Source: Chloroflexota bacterium
GTDB taxonomy: Bacteria > Chloroflexota > Dehalococcoidia > Lucifugimonadales > UBA2985
Direction: 5' to 3'
DNA length: 40,836 nt
Assembly: GCA_028877205.1 (NCBI GenBank)
Contig: JAPPHY010000020.1
Coordinates: 1-40,836, forward strand
In this document: positions 10,645 to 19,493 of the stretch, one piece after another
How positions within the stretch are numbered: the first letter of the stretch is position 1
Layout of the letters: each line of letters starts with the position of its first letter
Made by a program: the position numbers and the translations under genes
Notes under the pieces: model-generated
What the model was told of the DNA's origin: nothing
Database searches by the model: none
Seen by the model: the letters and a program-made list of their open reading frames with translations, nothing else

Positions 10645-13146
10645 ATGATGAGATTGCGAAGATCCAATCTGCTGGCCCTGCTGGCGCTGGCGGTCATTGT
10701 GGTGGCGCTTGTCGCCTGTGGGGATGATACGACGCCCACCGGCGGAGAGACCCAGGTCGGCTCCGACTCCTCGGAAACCGGGGCGACGCCGAGCGGCGAC
10801 AAACCCGCTGAAGGGGAGACCGCCGCCGATGGGCAACGTTCATCCACCACCGAGACGTCGGCTGCGGCGGAAGAAGGGACCATCGCGTTCCGTTCAGACC
10901 GGGACGGGAAGTACAGAGTGTACGTAATGGATGCGGACGGTTCCGGCGCGAGGCGGTGGACAGATTACCCGGGGTACCACTGGTTCAAAGGACGGTCGCC
11001 GGATGGACGGCGCATCGCGTTCACTTCAGAACAGGACGGGAAAGTCGACGTGTCAGTGGTGAATGAGGACGGTTCCGACGAGACACTGCTGACCGATGAC
11101 CCAGGGGAGGACTGGTTCGGGGGATGGTCGCCGGACGGACGGCGCATTGGGTTCGATTCGGACCGGGACGGGAACTGGGAATTATACGTGATGAACGCGG
11201 ACGGCTCCGGCGTCACCCGGCTGACAGATGACCTCGGGGAGGACTCGTTTGGAGGATGGTCCCCGGACGGACAGCGTATTGCGTTCGATTCAGACCGGAG
11301 CGGGAACTTCGAAGTATACGTGATGAACGCGGACGGCTCCGGCGTAACGCGGCTGACGGATGACCCGGGGAAGGACTACTTCGGAGGATGGTCGCCGGAC
11401 GGACGCCGCATTGCGTTCGATTCAGACCGAGACGGGAACTGGGAAGTATACGTGATGAACGCGGACGGCTCCGGCATCACGCGATTGACGGATGACCCGG
11501 GGAAGGACTACTTCGGAGGATGGTCGCCGGACGGACGCCACATTGCGTTCGATTCAGACCGAGACGGCAACTGGGAAGTATACGGGATGAACGCGGACGG
11601 TTCCGGCGTGACGCGGCTGACGGATGACCCTGGAAGGGATAGGTTCGCAGGATGGTTATCCATCTCTCTCGATGCGCAGGCTGCCGTTTCTCAAGACGCC
11701 ATGACACCTGACGGGTTCAATTCCGCCAGCGCCGGGGCACAGGGCAGTTCACGCACGAGTGCGGAGGAGTACCGGGCAGTTTGTGGGCTGATGGACGCCC
11801 AGGCCAACGCAACTTTGGCTACAGAGGAGCTGAGCTTTGCGGAGACCGCGGCGGTCCTGGAGGATCTCATCAAGCAGAGTGAGTCCGTTGAAGTGCCGGA
11901 AGTGCTTGCCGACTGGATGGAAGTCCGGTTGACCTTTCTAAGAGACTTGAAAAGGGTGTCTGAGGATGGACCGGGAGAGGATGCCTCTGAGGATGAACTG
12001 AACGAATACGGTGAAAGCACCGTGCTTCCGATAACCATACGGTATGCCGAAGAGGAGTACAGAGTCTTCAGAGACATGAGCCGGGACACCATTACAGGCT
12101 TGTTCAAGGCCGGCTGCGTCGAGGAGGCAACGCTCAGGTGGATCTTCGATGAAGCGGAAATGGAGCAGCTGCGGCTGGGAGAGGCAACCGAATTCTCGTC
12201 CGTCAGCGCTGGTGAGATCCACACCTGCGGGGTGAAGACCGACGGCGCGGTCGAGTGCTGGGGCGACACTACCTTTGGACAGACCAAGCCTCCCGGCGGT
12301 GCGTACGTCTCCGTCAGCGCCGGGAGTTACCACGTCTGCGGGGTGAAGACCGACGGCGCGGTCGAGTGCTGGGGCGACACTACCTTTGGACAGACCAAGC
12401 CTCCCGGCGGTGCGTACGTCTCCGTCAGCGCCGGGAGTTACCACGTCTGCGGGGTGAAGACCGACGGCTCGGTCGCATGCTGGGGCATGAACGACGAGGG
12501 GCAAGCCACGCCGCCCGACGGCGCATTCGTCTCCGTGAGTGCCGGGCACAACCACGCCTGCGGGGTGAAAACCGACGGCTCGGTCGCATGCTGGGGCTCC
12601 AACGAAACTGGGACGGGGGAGGTCGCCGGACAGGCCACGCCGCCCGACGGCGAATTCGTCTCCGTTGGCTCCGGGACTAACTACTCTTGCGGACTGAGAA
12701 CCGACGGCTCGGTCGAGTGCTGGGGAGTGAACCCCGATTACAGAACGCCCAGGGGTGTGCTCACCTCGCTCAGCGCCGGTTCTGCCCACACCTGCGGCCT
12801 GAAAGCCGACGGCTCGGTCGCGTGCGCGGGCTGGAACGATTATGGAGAAGCCACTCCGCCCCTGAACGGCGAGTTCGTCTCAGTGAGCGCCGGTGGGAAC
12901 CACACCTGCGGGGTGAGAACCGGCGGAACTGTGGAGTGCTGGGGCTCGAACGATCTTTATGGTGGGGAAGTCGTCGGACAGGCCACTCCCCCCGGTGGCG
13001 CATTCGCTTCCGTCAGCGCCGGGGATGTACACACCTGCGGCGTGAGGACCGACGGCTCGGTCGAATGCTGGGGCGATGACCACAGCGGAAAGGCCACGCC
13101 GCTCGGAGAGTGGAATCTGTATGATCTCGCTCAGATATATGGGTGA
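10645..13146 (+). CDS. Lipoprotein with TolB-like propeller, helical domain and eight RCC1 repeats
   Basis: An 833-residue lipoprotein. I chose the ATG at 10645 because its N terminus (MMRLRRSNLLALLAL, ending LVACGDD) aligns without gaps to the signal peptides of the genes at 7865 and 13260; an in-frame ATG at 10576 overlapping the previous stop would add 23 residues ahead of the signal. Residues about 78-338 form six PD40 units ([17 protein letters not shown]), the number expected for a TolB six-bladed propeller. About 369-512 is the helical domain (EEYRAVCGL, EVPEVLADW, KAGC) seen also at 7320 and 13260. About 515-822 is an RCC1 block with eight repeats, one more than the usual seven; two of them are coded by an exact 111-bp tandem duplication. 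A surface binding role is inferred; no enzyme motif is seen. Confidence 0.87.
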   Translation: MMRLRRSNLLALLALAVIVVALVACGDDTTPTGGETQVGSDSSETGATPSGDKPAEGETAADGQRSSTTETSAAAEEGTIAFRSDRDGKYRVYVMDADGSGARRWTDYPGYHWFKGRSPDGRRIAFTSEQDGKVDVSVVNEDGSDETLLTDDPGEDWFGGWSPDGRRIGFDSDRDGNWELYVMNADGSGVTRLTDDLGEDSFGGWSPDGQRIAFDSDRSGNFEVYVMNADGSGVTRLTDDPGKDYFGGWSPDGRRIAFDSDRDGNWEVYVMNADGSGITRLTDDPGKDYFGGWSPDGRHIAFDSDRDGNWEVYGMNADGSGVTRLTDDPGRDRFAGWLSISLDAQAAVSQDAMTPDGFNSASAGAQGSSRTSAEEYRAVCGLMDAQANATLATEELSFAETAAVLEDLIKQSESVEVPEVLADWMEVRLTFLRDLKRVSEDGPGEDASEDELNEYGESTVLPITIRYAEEEYRVFRDMSRDTITGLFKAGCVEEATLRWIFDEAEMEQLRLGEATEFSSVSAGEIHTCGVKTDGAVECWGDTTFGQTKPPGGAYVSVSAGSYHVCGVKTDGAVECWGDTTFGQTKPPGGAYVSVSAGSYHVCGVKTDGSVACWGMNDEGQATPPDGAFVSVSAGHNHACGVKTDGSVACWGSNETGTGEVAGQATPPDGEFVSVGSGTNYSCGLRTDGSVECWGVNPDYRTPRGVLTSLSAGSAHTCGLKADGSVACAGWNDYGEATPPLNGEFVSVSAGGNHTCGVRTGGTVECWGSNDLYGGEVVGQATPPGGAFASVSAGDVHTCGVRTDGSVECWGDDHSGKATPLGEWNLYDLAQIYG
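12225..12466 (+). repeat. Exact 111-bp tandem duplication of one RCC1 blade
   Basis: Bases 12225-12335 recur without change at 12336-12446, and identity continues about 20 bases into the next unit. The unit is exactly 37 codons, one RCC1 blade, so the frame is kept. Identity includes silent positions, which indicates a very recent duplication or an assembly artefact. Confidence 0.85.
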
Positions 13147-13259
13147 AGTCTGACATGGTGTCATGATGAGGATAGTGAACCGAGCAACTTCCGAGACATA
13201 GTTGGAGAGTCTCCTCTGGCCCCCCCATCCACATCTGTAGGTGGAGCAAGGAACAGCAC

Positions 13260-14813
13260 ATGGACAAGGCAAGAAGGCTCAATCTGCCGACGCCGCTGGC
13301 GCTGGCGGTCATCGTGGCCGCGCTTGTCGCCTGTGGGAGCGATGCACCGTCTGAGAATGCTGCGCCCGCCAGTGGAGGGACCCAGGTCGGCTCCGGCTCC
13401 CCGGAGACCGGGACGTCGTCGAGCGACAGCGAAGCTGCCGAAGAGGAATCCGCTGACGAGACGCCCACGGCCACGCCCGTTGACAGGGCGCCTGCCGCAG
13501 GGGAACCCGCCGACGAAGCACCCGCCGTGACGCCCGTTGCCCAAGCGCAGGACAGTTCCCGAATGTCTCCCGGCGAGTACCTGGAAATCTGTGGGCTGGC
13601 AGAGAGGGCATTCGAGGAACCACTCGAAGACCCCTTTGACTTGGAGGAGATCGGGCTACGATTCGAGGATGTCATCGACCAGTTTGAATCCGTTCGTCCG
13701 CCGGAAGAGTTTGCCGACTGGCACCAAGCCATCGTGACCTATCTGAACGCTCTGGTGGAGGTGATAGACGACACTTCCGGACCCGGAGGGGACGCATCAG
13801 ACGAGGAAGCCGAGGACTATGCCCTCCGGATAATGGGCCCGGTGGCGTTTCAGCACCTCCCCAGGATCTTCGAGATCATCGAGGGCATGGACCCTGACTA
13901 CGTTGCACGCATGGTTGAGGCGGGATGCGTCGACGAGGAAGACATTGGCGCATCCTCCGTTGATGAAGAAAGCAGCGAACCTGCGCCGGAGGACGGTGAC
14001 GGCGTTGCAGGAGCCGTGGCCGCCGACTTCGCCTCCGTCAGCGCCGGAGGGGGCCATACTTGTGGAGTGAGGACCGACGGCCGGGTGGAATGCTGGGGGC
14101 ACGACGGCGTTGGACAGTCCACGCCACCGGACGGTGAGTTCATCTCGCTCAGCGCCGGAACGGCCCACACTTGCGGCGTGAGGACCGACGGAACGGTCGA
14201 CTGCTGGGGCGTTGACGGGGAAGGCCAATCCAGCCCGCCAGACGACCTGTTCGCTTCAGTCAGCGCCGGGGGCTACCACACCTGCGGAGAGAGGACAGAC
14301 GGCTCCGTCGAGTGCTGGGGCTATGACGAAGAAGGGCAGTCTACGCCGCTGGACGGCGAGTTCGTCTCCGTAAGCGCCGGAACGGGTCACACCTGCGGGC
14401 TAAGGACGGACGGAACGCTCGCTTGTTGGGGCGACGACAGCTTGGGACAAGCCACACCGCCGGACGGCGAGTTCGTCTCAGTGAGCGCCGGTGGCGTCCA
14501 TTCCTGCGGTGTGAGGACCGACGGAACAGTCGATTGCTGGGGATTCGACAACCCGGTGCAGTTCACGCCCCTCGGCGGTTCCTTCGCTTCGATAAGCGCC
14601 GGCACGACGCATGCCTGCGCGGTGCTGGCCGGCGGCTCGGTCGGCTGCTGGGGCGCAGACACCGGCGCCACGGGCAAGATCGCGTCGCCCAGCGGCTCAT
14701 TTGCCTCGGTGAGCGCCGGGGACTCCCACACATGCGGTGTGCGGCCCGACGGCTCGGTGGAATGCTGGGGGTCGGATGAGTACGGCCAAGCCACGCCGCC
14801 GGGAGCATCCTGA
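13260..14813 (+). CDS. Lipoprotein with helical domain and one seven-repeat RCC1 propeller
   Basis: A 517-residue lipoprotein; the ATG at 13260 has AAGGA seven bases upstream. The signal peptide ends LVACGSD and is followed by a QVGSGSPETG linker and a Pro/Ala/Glu-rich spacer with an imperfect repeat (DEAPAVTPVA type). Residues about 99-230 are the helical domain (GEYLEICGLAE, RPPEEFADWHQA, MVEAGC) that also occurs at 7320-7766 and in the preceding gene. Residues about 257-517 are seven RCC1 repeats with the two-cysteine pattern HTCG and CWG; the sixth repeat is variant (HACA). It appears to be the reduced sister of the previous gene, lacking the TolB propeller. The 113 bp before it hold no gene. 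Confidence 0.87.
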   Translation: MDKARRLNLPTPLALAVIVAALVACGSDAPSENAAPASGGTQVGSGSPETGTSSSDSEAAEEESADETPTATPVDRAPAAGEPADEAPAVTPVAQAQDSSRMSPGEYLEICGLAERAFEEPLEDPFDLEEIGLRFEDVIDQFESVRPPEEFADWHQAIVTYLNALVEVIDDTSGPGGDASDEEAEDYALRIMGPVAFQHLPRIFEIIEGMDPDYVARMVEAGCVDEEDIGASSVDEESSEPAPEDGDGVAGAVAADFASVSAGGGHTCGVRTDGRVECWGHDGVGQSTPPDGEFISLSAGTAHTCGVRTDGTVDCWGVDGEGQSSPPDDLFASVSAGGYHTCGERTDGSVECWGYDEEGQSTPLDGEFVSVSAGTGHTCGLRTDGTLACWGDDSLGQATPPDGEFVSVSAGGVHSCGVRTDGTVDCWGFDNPVQFTPLGGSFASISAGTTHACAVLAGGSVGCWGADTGATGKIASPSGSFASVSAGDSHTCGVRPDGSVECWGSDEYGQATPPGAS

Positions 14814-14837
14814 CCTCAGCGGAGGAGCGTTCAAGTG

Positions 14838-16268
14838 ATGTCGATAAAGGTGATAGCGATAGCGGCACTGCTGGGGGCCATGACAACGGTCGCCGCACCG
14901 GCATGTAGCGAAGTTGCCCAACCCACGCCGACGCCAACATCGAAAGAGGGAACGAACACAGCCGCTTCCATACGCCCCGCGCTGCCCAGCACGTCATATC
15001 CGACCCCAACCGTTCCGCCTTCGCCCGAACCCACGGCAACACGCGCACGCCTTCCGGAGCCTCCCACTCTCCACCACGCGATTCTGTTTGGCAACATCGA
15101 CGCTGTTCAGACCTTCGTGGACGGCGGCGCCCCTGTCAACAGGAAATACATCTACAGCGACGGCGTGTTTCTCAACTCGACGAGTACACTCGCTACCCCT
15201 CTCTACTGGGCAATTGAAGGAGGCGTACCCGAGATAGTGCGCATCCTGGTGGACGCGGGCGCGGATGTCAACGCCACGTTCCGTAGTAGCGGAGGGCCGA
15301 TCTTCGCTGAAAGCACGGAGTCCGGCAGTCTGCTTGACTACGCGGTTGAGGGCGGCAAAGTTGAAATCGTACAGACACTCCTGGATGCGGGCGCGAACTA
15401 CGAAGCCGGTGCGGACCCTCTCCGCCTTGCGCGTGTATACCAGAAAGCTAACGAAATTGCCGCCTTCAATCAGGAGCTGCTAGATGCCGTGAGACAGGAT
15501 CAAGACCCGGCGGTGATCCAGGCGCTGCTGGACGCAGGGACCGACATCCACGCCAAGGGCCGAGAAGGTAAGACGCCTCTGCACTACGCAGCGACGACCA
15601 GCACGAATCCCGCTGTGATCCAGACGCTGCTGGACGCAGGGGCCGACATCCACGCCAGGGACTCGTGGGGCGACACGCCTCTGTATAACGCGGCGGAGTA
15701 CAGCAGGAGTCCGGCGGTGGTCCAAGCCCTGATTGACGCCGGGGCAGACATCCACGCCACGGACAGGAGGGGCGAGACCCCTCTGCACAGGGCTGCAAAG
15801 AGTCACCACGGAGGCCCTGCGGTGGTCCAGGCGCTGCTGGACGCCGGGGCCGACATCCACGCCACGGACAGGAGGGGCGAGACGCCTTTGCATTACGCGG
15901 CGCAAAACAACTTTAAACCGGCTGTGATCCAGACGCTGCTGGACGCCGGGGCTGACATCCACGCTAGGGACGCGCGGGGCGACACGCCTCTGCACGTGGC
16001 TGCACAGGGTCGCTACGAACACCTGGCGCTAATACAGGCGCTGCTGGAAGCAGGGGCCGACATCCACGCGAAGAACAAACGGAGCGAGACGCCTTTACAC
16101 GTGGTTGCGGAAAATCGCTCCGCAAGCCAGGCGATGGTCCAGGCGCTGCTTGACGCCAGAGCTGACATCAGCGCCAGGAACATCGATGGCCAGACCCCTC
16201 TGGACGTAGCGACGGACAGAAGAAACCGTGATGCGATCAGGCTGCTTCAAGAAGCGGCAAATCCCTGA
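14838..16268 (+). CDS. Exported ankyrin-repeat protein
   Basis: A 476-residue protein. GGAGGAG lies at 14821-14827; the ATG at 14838 is preferred, with a GTG one codon earlier as an alternative. The N terminus is a hydrophobic signal ending AAPACSE; the residue before Cys and the proline make the lipobox non-canonical, so anchoring is likely but not certain. A short Thr/Pro linker follows. From about residue 75 the protein is ankyrin repeats: two or three diverged units, then a regular array of about eight 33-36-residue units with LLDAGADIHA and TPLHYAA. The regular units are similar at the DNA level, suggesting expansion by duplication. Ankyrin arrays mediate protein-protein contacts; in sponge and other host-associated bacteria they are often proposed host-interaction factors, but nothing here proves that. 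It follows the RCC1 lipoprotein by 24 bp and could be cotranscribed. Confidence 0.85.
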   Translation: MSIKVIAIAALLGAMTTVAAPACSEVAQPTPTPTSKEGTNTAASIRPALPSTSYPTPTVPPSPEPTATRARLPEPPTLHHAILFGNIDAVQTFVDGGAPVNRKYIYSDGVFLNSTSTLATPLYWAIEGGVPEIVRILVDAGADVNATFRSSGGPIFAESTESGSLLDYAVEGGKVEIVQTLLDAGANYEAGADPLRLARVYQKANEIAAFNQELLDAVRQDQDPAVIQALLDAGTDIHAKGREGKTPLHYAATTSTNPAVIQTLLDAGADIHARDSWGDTPLYNAAEYSRSPAVVQALIDAGADIHATDRRGETPLHRAAKSHHGGPAVVQALLDAGADIHATDRRGETPLHYAAQNNFKPAVIQTLLDAGADIHARDARGDTPLHVAAQGRYEHLALIQALLEAGADIHAKNKRSETPLHVVAENRSASQAMVQALLDARADISARNIDGQTPLDVATDRRNRDAIRLLQEAANP

Positions 16269-16357
16269 GGGAGCCTGCCACTCAGGGCACCGATCCCCAC
16301 GTCTATTGGGTTATCCATGAAGAGAGCGCATATCGGCGTGTAGAAAGGCGAGATGCG

Positions 16358-17656
16358 ATGACCATACTACGGGCGCTTTGCGGGCTGACCCTGGGACTGT
16401 TGGTGTTTGCTGGACTCCTGTACCTCCTCGTGGTTGTCAACATTGTCCAACGCCTTGATGACCCGGAACTCTACCGTGCCTCGTTCACGGAGACGGACGC
16501 CTACAACCGCATTTACGACGAAGTGCTCGTAGACGCGGCGGTTCAGGATCAGACCCTGGACCTGCTCGGAGGAGTGGGCCTGGAGACGCAAGAGGCCATC
16601 GAGGTGCTCAGGGACGTGATACCTCCTGCCTACCTTCAAGAACAGGTGGAAGCGAACATAGATAGGTTTACCGGATTCCTGTCCCATGACCTGGAGAGAC
16701 TGAATCTTTACCTGGAACTGAAAGAGCCTTTGGACCGCGTTGAAGCGGTGGTTCTAGACAAGGCAGAGCAGGTCATCACTGAACTCGAAGTCGAAGAGCC
16801 TCCCACTGCAACTACAGAGTGCACAGAGGACAGCTTGCAGAGTCTGGCCGGCGATTTGGCCAACGAGTTTTCCGGCTTGTCCGCCGGTCAATTGCCGGAA
16901 TCCGTGCCTTCGCTAGAGACTCTGGACCAGGACTGCCGTAGACAGGAGTTTGATAAATGGATTGACCAGGTGGCAAATAGTCCTCAGCTAGACTCTCAGA
17001 CTGCTAGGATAATTGAAGATCAAAAAGATGACCTGCGGGAGTCTTTCATAGAAGGGGACACAAGAGCATTCCTGGAGAAAGCGGCCGCTCCTCTGGTCAG
17101 TCCAGTGATCGACGACTCATTGGAGGAGATACGCCAGGACTTGCAGTTGAGCGACCGGTTGGACCTGTTGGCGAAGCTGGCCGAAGGTTCCGACGACCTT
17201 ACTCGCGAGGACATCGACGAACAGGCCGAGTTCCTTCGCGATACTGTGAGCACAGCCAGCGGAACAGGGCGGATGGTCGCTCTCCTGGTGATAATCGTGG
17301 GCAGCTTGTTGCTGGCGGCAGTATACATCCCGAATCCAAAAGGTATGCTCCGGTGGCCGGGGCTGACCCTGCTGATTGGAGGCGGGGTGTGCCTCGTGGT
17401 GGGCTTCGTGCTGAATTCCGTAATTCCCGGCCGGGTAGGCGACGCGGTGACCGATTTTTCGTCGGGTACTCCCACGGCCCTCATCGGTCTGGCAGGCGAT
17501 CTTGTGGAGTCATTCGCCCGGCAGTTTACCGCCGGGTTCATTCCGGGAGCTGCGACCGTTCTGGTGGTCGGAGCGGTGCTGTTCGGAGCCTCCTTCTTCG
17601 CCGACCGGCTCTGGTCAATTGTGCGCGGTGCGCCGATCGACCGCGGAATGCCCTAA
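16358..17656 (+). CDS. Membrane protein with large extracytoplasmic domain, unrecognised family
   Basis: A 432-residue protein that I do not recognise. The ATG at 16358 has AAAGG nine bases upstream. One transmembrane helix lies near residues 8-28 (LTLGLLVFAGLLYLLVVV). A long, acidic, mostly helical region follows to about residue 300, likely outside the membrane, with two cysteines (near TTECTED and DQDCRRQ). Three further hydrophobic segments are near 305-325, 331-354 and 390-418. The layout (one N-terminal anchor, long helical domain, C-terminal membrane bundle) fits a sensor- or scaffold-like membrane protein. No catalytic motif is visible. It sits between the ankyrin and LRR/TolB lipoproteins. 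Confidence 0.75.
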   Translation: MTILRALCGLTLGLLVFAGLLYLLVVVNIVQRLDDPELYRASFTETDAYNRIYDEVLVDAAVQDQTLDLLGGVGLETQEAIEVLRDVIPPAYLQEQVEANIDRFTGFLSHDLERLNLYLELKEPLDRVEAVVLDKAEQVITELEVEEPPTATTECTEDSLQSLAGDLANEFSGLSAGQLPESVPSLETLDQDCRRQEFDKWIDQVANSPQLDSQTARIIEDQKDDLRESFIEGDTRAFLEKAAAPLVSPVIDDSLEEIRQDLQLSDRLDLLAKLAEGSDDLTREDIDEQAEFLRDTVSTASGTGRMVALLVIIVGSLLLAAVYIPNPKGMLRWPGLTLLIGGGVCLVVGFVLNSVIPGRVGDAVTDFSSGTPTALIGLAGDLVESFARQFTAGFIPGAATVLVVGAVLFGASFFADRLWSIVRGAPIDRGMP

Positions 17657-17704
17657 AACTCAAAAGGGCCGCATACATTCTAGGTTACGAAGGGAAACCA
17701 CATC

Positions 17705-19057
17705 ATGAAATCTCTCCGGCGATTGGGACTAGTTGTGTCCAAACTGCTCTGCTTGGTGGTCCTTACATCGCTGGTCGCGGTCCTGGCCTGCTCCAAGGAA
17801 GGCCCGGCTCCGAGTCCGCAGCCCACAGCGACGGCTGTGCAAGCGCCCACTGCCACCGGCATGCCGGACCCCTCGGCCACCGCCACCCGCCCGCCTCCGG
17901 TCGCTACACCCGTCCCCGTGTCCGATGGAGACAGGGCTGTGCTTGAGGCGCTCTACAACGCCACCGATGGTCCAAACTGGAGGAACAACGCTAACTGGCT
18001 GAGCGACGCGCCGTTAGATGCATGGCACGGTGTGCTTACTGACGATGGCCGCGTCATCGGGCTGCTATTGGACGACAACAAGTTGAGCGGCGAGTTTCCT
18101 CCGGACCTGGGTAAACTCGACAACCTGTGGTATCTGGAACTCTCGCTCAATCAGTTGAGCGGGTGCATACCCAGTGAATTGCGAGACGTGCCCTTTAGTG
18201 AACTCGGCGAGCTCGGTCTGCTCTTCTGCGACGACACAGGTACACAGGCTGCCGCGCCGACGCCGAAACTAACCAAACTCACCGACAACTCCTCAACGGA
18301 ATGGGCTTCCGCATGGTCTCCCGACGGAAGCAGACTCGCGTTCTCCTCCAACCGCGACGGCGATCTTGAGGTATACGTGATGAACGCCGACGGTTCCGGC
18401 GTCATTCAACTCACCGACAACTCCGACCGTGACGGGGGTCCCGCATGGTCTCCCAACGGCATCAGGATCGCATTCGCCTCAGACCGTGACGGGGACTTTG
18501 AGATATACGTGATGAACGCCGACGGTTCCGGCGTCACCAAACTCACCGACAACTCCGCGTGGGACGCGGACCTCGCATGGTCTCCCGACGGAAGCATGGT
18601 CGCGTTCGCCTCAGACCGGGACGGGGACTTTGAGATATACGTGATGAACGCCGACGGTTCCGGCGTCACTCAGCTCACTGACAGCTCCGCATGGGAAGGG
18701 AGTCCCTCATGGTCTCCCGACGGAAGCAGGGTCGCGTTCGCCTCAGACCGTGACGGGGATTCCGCGATATACGTGATGGGCCGCGACGGCTCCGGCGTCA
18801 CTCAGCTCACCGACAACTCCGACCGTGACGGGGCTCCCGCATGGTCGCCCGACGGAAGCAGGATCGCGTTCACCTCCTTCCGCAGTGGGTTTAGTGAGAT
18901 ATACACAATGAACCCTGACGGCTCCGGCGTCACCGAACTCAACGACGAGTTCGAGTGGGAAGAGAACCCCGCATGGTCGCCCGACGGAAGCAGACTCGCG
19001 TTCTCCTCCGAGCGAGACGGGGACTTTGAGATATACGTGATGGCCGTAGAGAACTAG
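17705..19057 (+). CDS. Lipoprotein with LRR domain and six-bladed TolB-like propeller
   Basis: A 450-residue lipoprotein. The ATG at 17705 follows an AAGGGA site. The signal peptide ends AVLACSK, then a Pro/Thr/Ala linker to about residue 75. Residues about 78-175 are a leucine-rich repeat domain opening LYNATDGPNW, the same cap seen in the giant protein at the left edge, with two or three LRR units. Residues about 190-450 are PD40 repeats with six WSPDG/WSPNG motifs ([11 protein letters not shown]), the expected number for a complete TolB-type propeller; the last blade ends right at the C terminus. These domains bind peptides or glycans. It is a small relative of the 1-4067 protein made from the same LRR and PD40 modules. 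It ends the lipoprotein cluster. Confidence 0.87.
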   Translation: MKSLRRLGLVVSKLLCLVVLTSLVAVLACSKEGPAPSPQPTATAVQAPTATGMPDPSATATRPPPVATPVPVSDGDRAVLEALYNATDGPNWRNNANWLSDAPLDAWHGVLTDDGRVIGLLLDDNKLSGEFPPDLGKLDNLWYLELSLNQLSGCIPSELRDVPFSELGELGLLFCDDTGTQAAAPTPKLTKLTDNSSTEWASAWSPDGSRLAFSSNRDGDLEVYVMNADGSGVIQLTDNSDRDGGPAWSPNGIRIAFASDRDGDFEIYVMNADGSGVTKLTDNSAWDADLAWSPDGSMVAFASDRDGDFEIYVMNADGSGVTQLTDSSAWEGSPSWSPDGSRVAFASDRDGDSAIYVMGRDGSGVTQLTDNSDRDGAPAWSPDGSRIAFTSFRSGFSEIYTMNPDGSGVTELNDEFEWEENPAWSPDGSRLAFSSERDGDFEIYVMAVEN

Positions 19058-19100
19058 GACTGGCTGGCATGGATTAATTCCTCCATACGAGACCCAGGGG

Positions 19101-19453
19101 TGCACCCTGACCTTCGACGACATTGAAACGGTACTGGCAGCTTACCGCACTGGGCAGTGCGATGCAGCCACCGCCAGCCGGATCCAATTGGCGACCCTGA
19201 CCGATTCATTCGGTCCAGACCCCAGCGCGCATGTCATCCTGCCCGGCGATTTCCCGCAGCGTCTCAACAGGTTCAGAGAAGCGTCGGGGCTCCCTTGGCG
19301 GAGATTGCGCGCCGCATCGAGACCCATCCTCTCACCATCAGGTGCTGGAGAGGCGACGGGGTAAGGCCGACACTGCGGCCGCCTGGGAGAAGCCATCCCC
19401 TGAAACGCAAAAAAAGCCGCATACATGGGCGATGGGGGAAGGACGCCGCCTAG
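19101..19453 (+). pseudogene. Frameshifted HTH (XRE-like) regulator remnant
   Basis: In one frame, bases 19101-19364 read a segment containing FDDIETVLAAYRTGQ, SRIQLATLTDSFGP and LPGDFPQRLNRFREASGLPW. The next part of a typical small HTH protein is found in another frame from about 19298: AEIARRIETHPLTIRCWRGD, up to the stop at 19453. Adding one G in the TTGGCGG at about 19297 would join them as GLPWAEIARR, a plausible helix-turn-helix. No start codon with a ribosome site precedes the first part. I read this as a single-base frameshift in a small DNA-binding regulator, either real decay or a sequencing error. Confidence 0.6.
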
Positions 19454-19467
19454 CGGCATCCTCCCCC
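19434..19467 (-). terminator. Intrinsic terminator after the PRTRC-type operon
   Basis: GGGGG-A-AGGA (19434-19443) pairs with TCCT-CCCCC (19459-19467) with one bulged A, around an inner GCCGC/GCGGC stem and a 3-base loop. On the minus strand a run of seven T follows at 19415-19409, about 19 bases downstream of the stem. It lies 27 bp after the stop of the last minus-strand gene. Confidence 0.65.
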
Positions 19468-19493
19468 CGTGTGTTGCGCTCTGGCGGCCCGGC

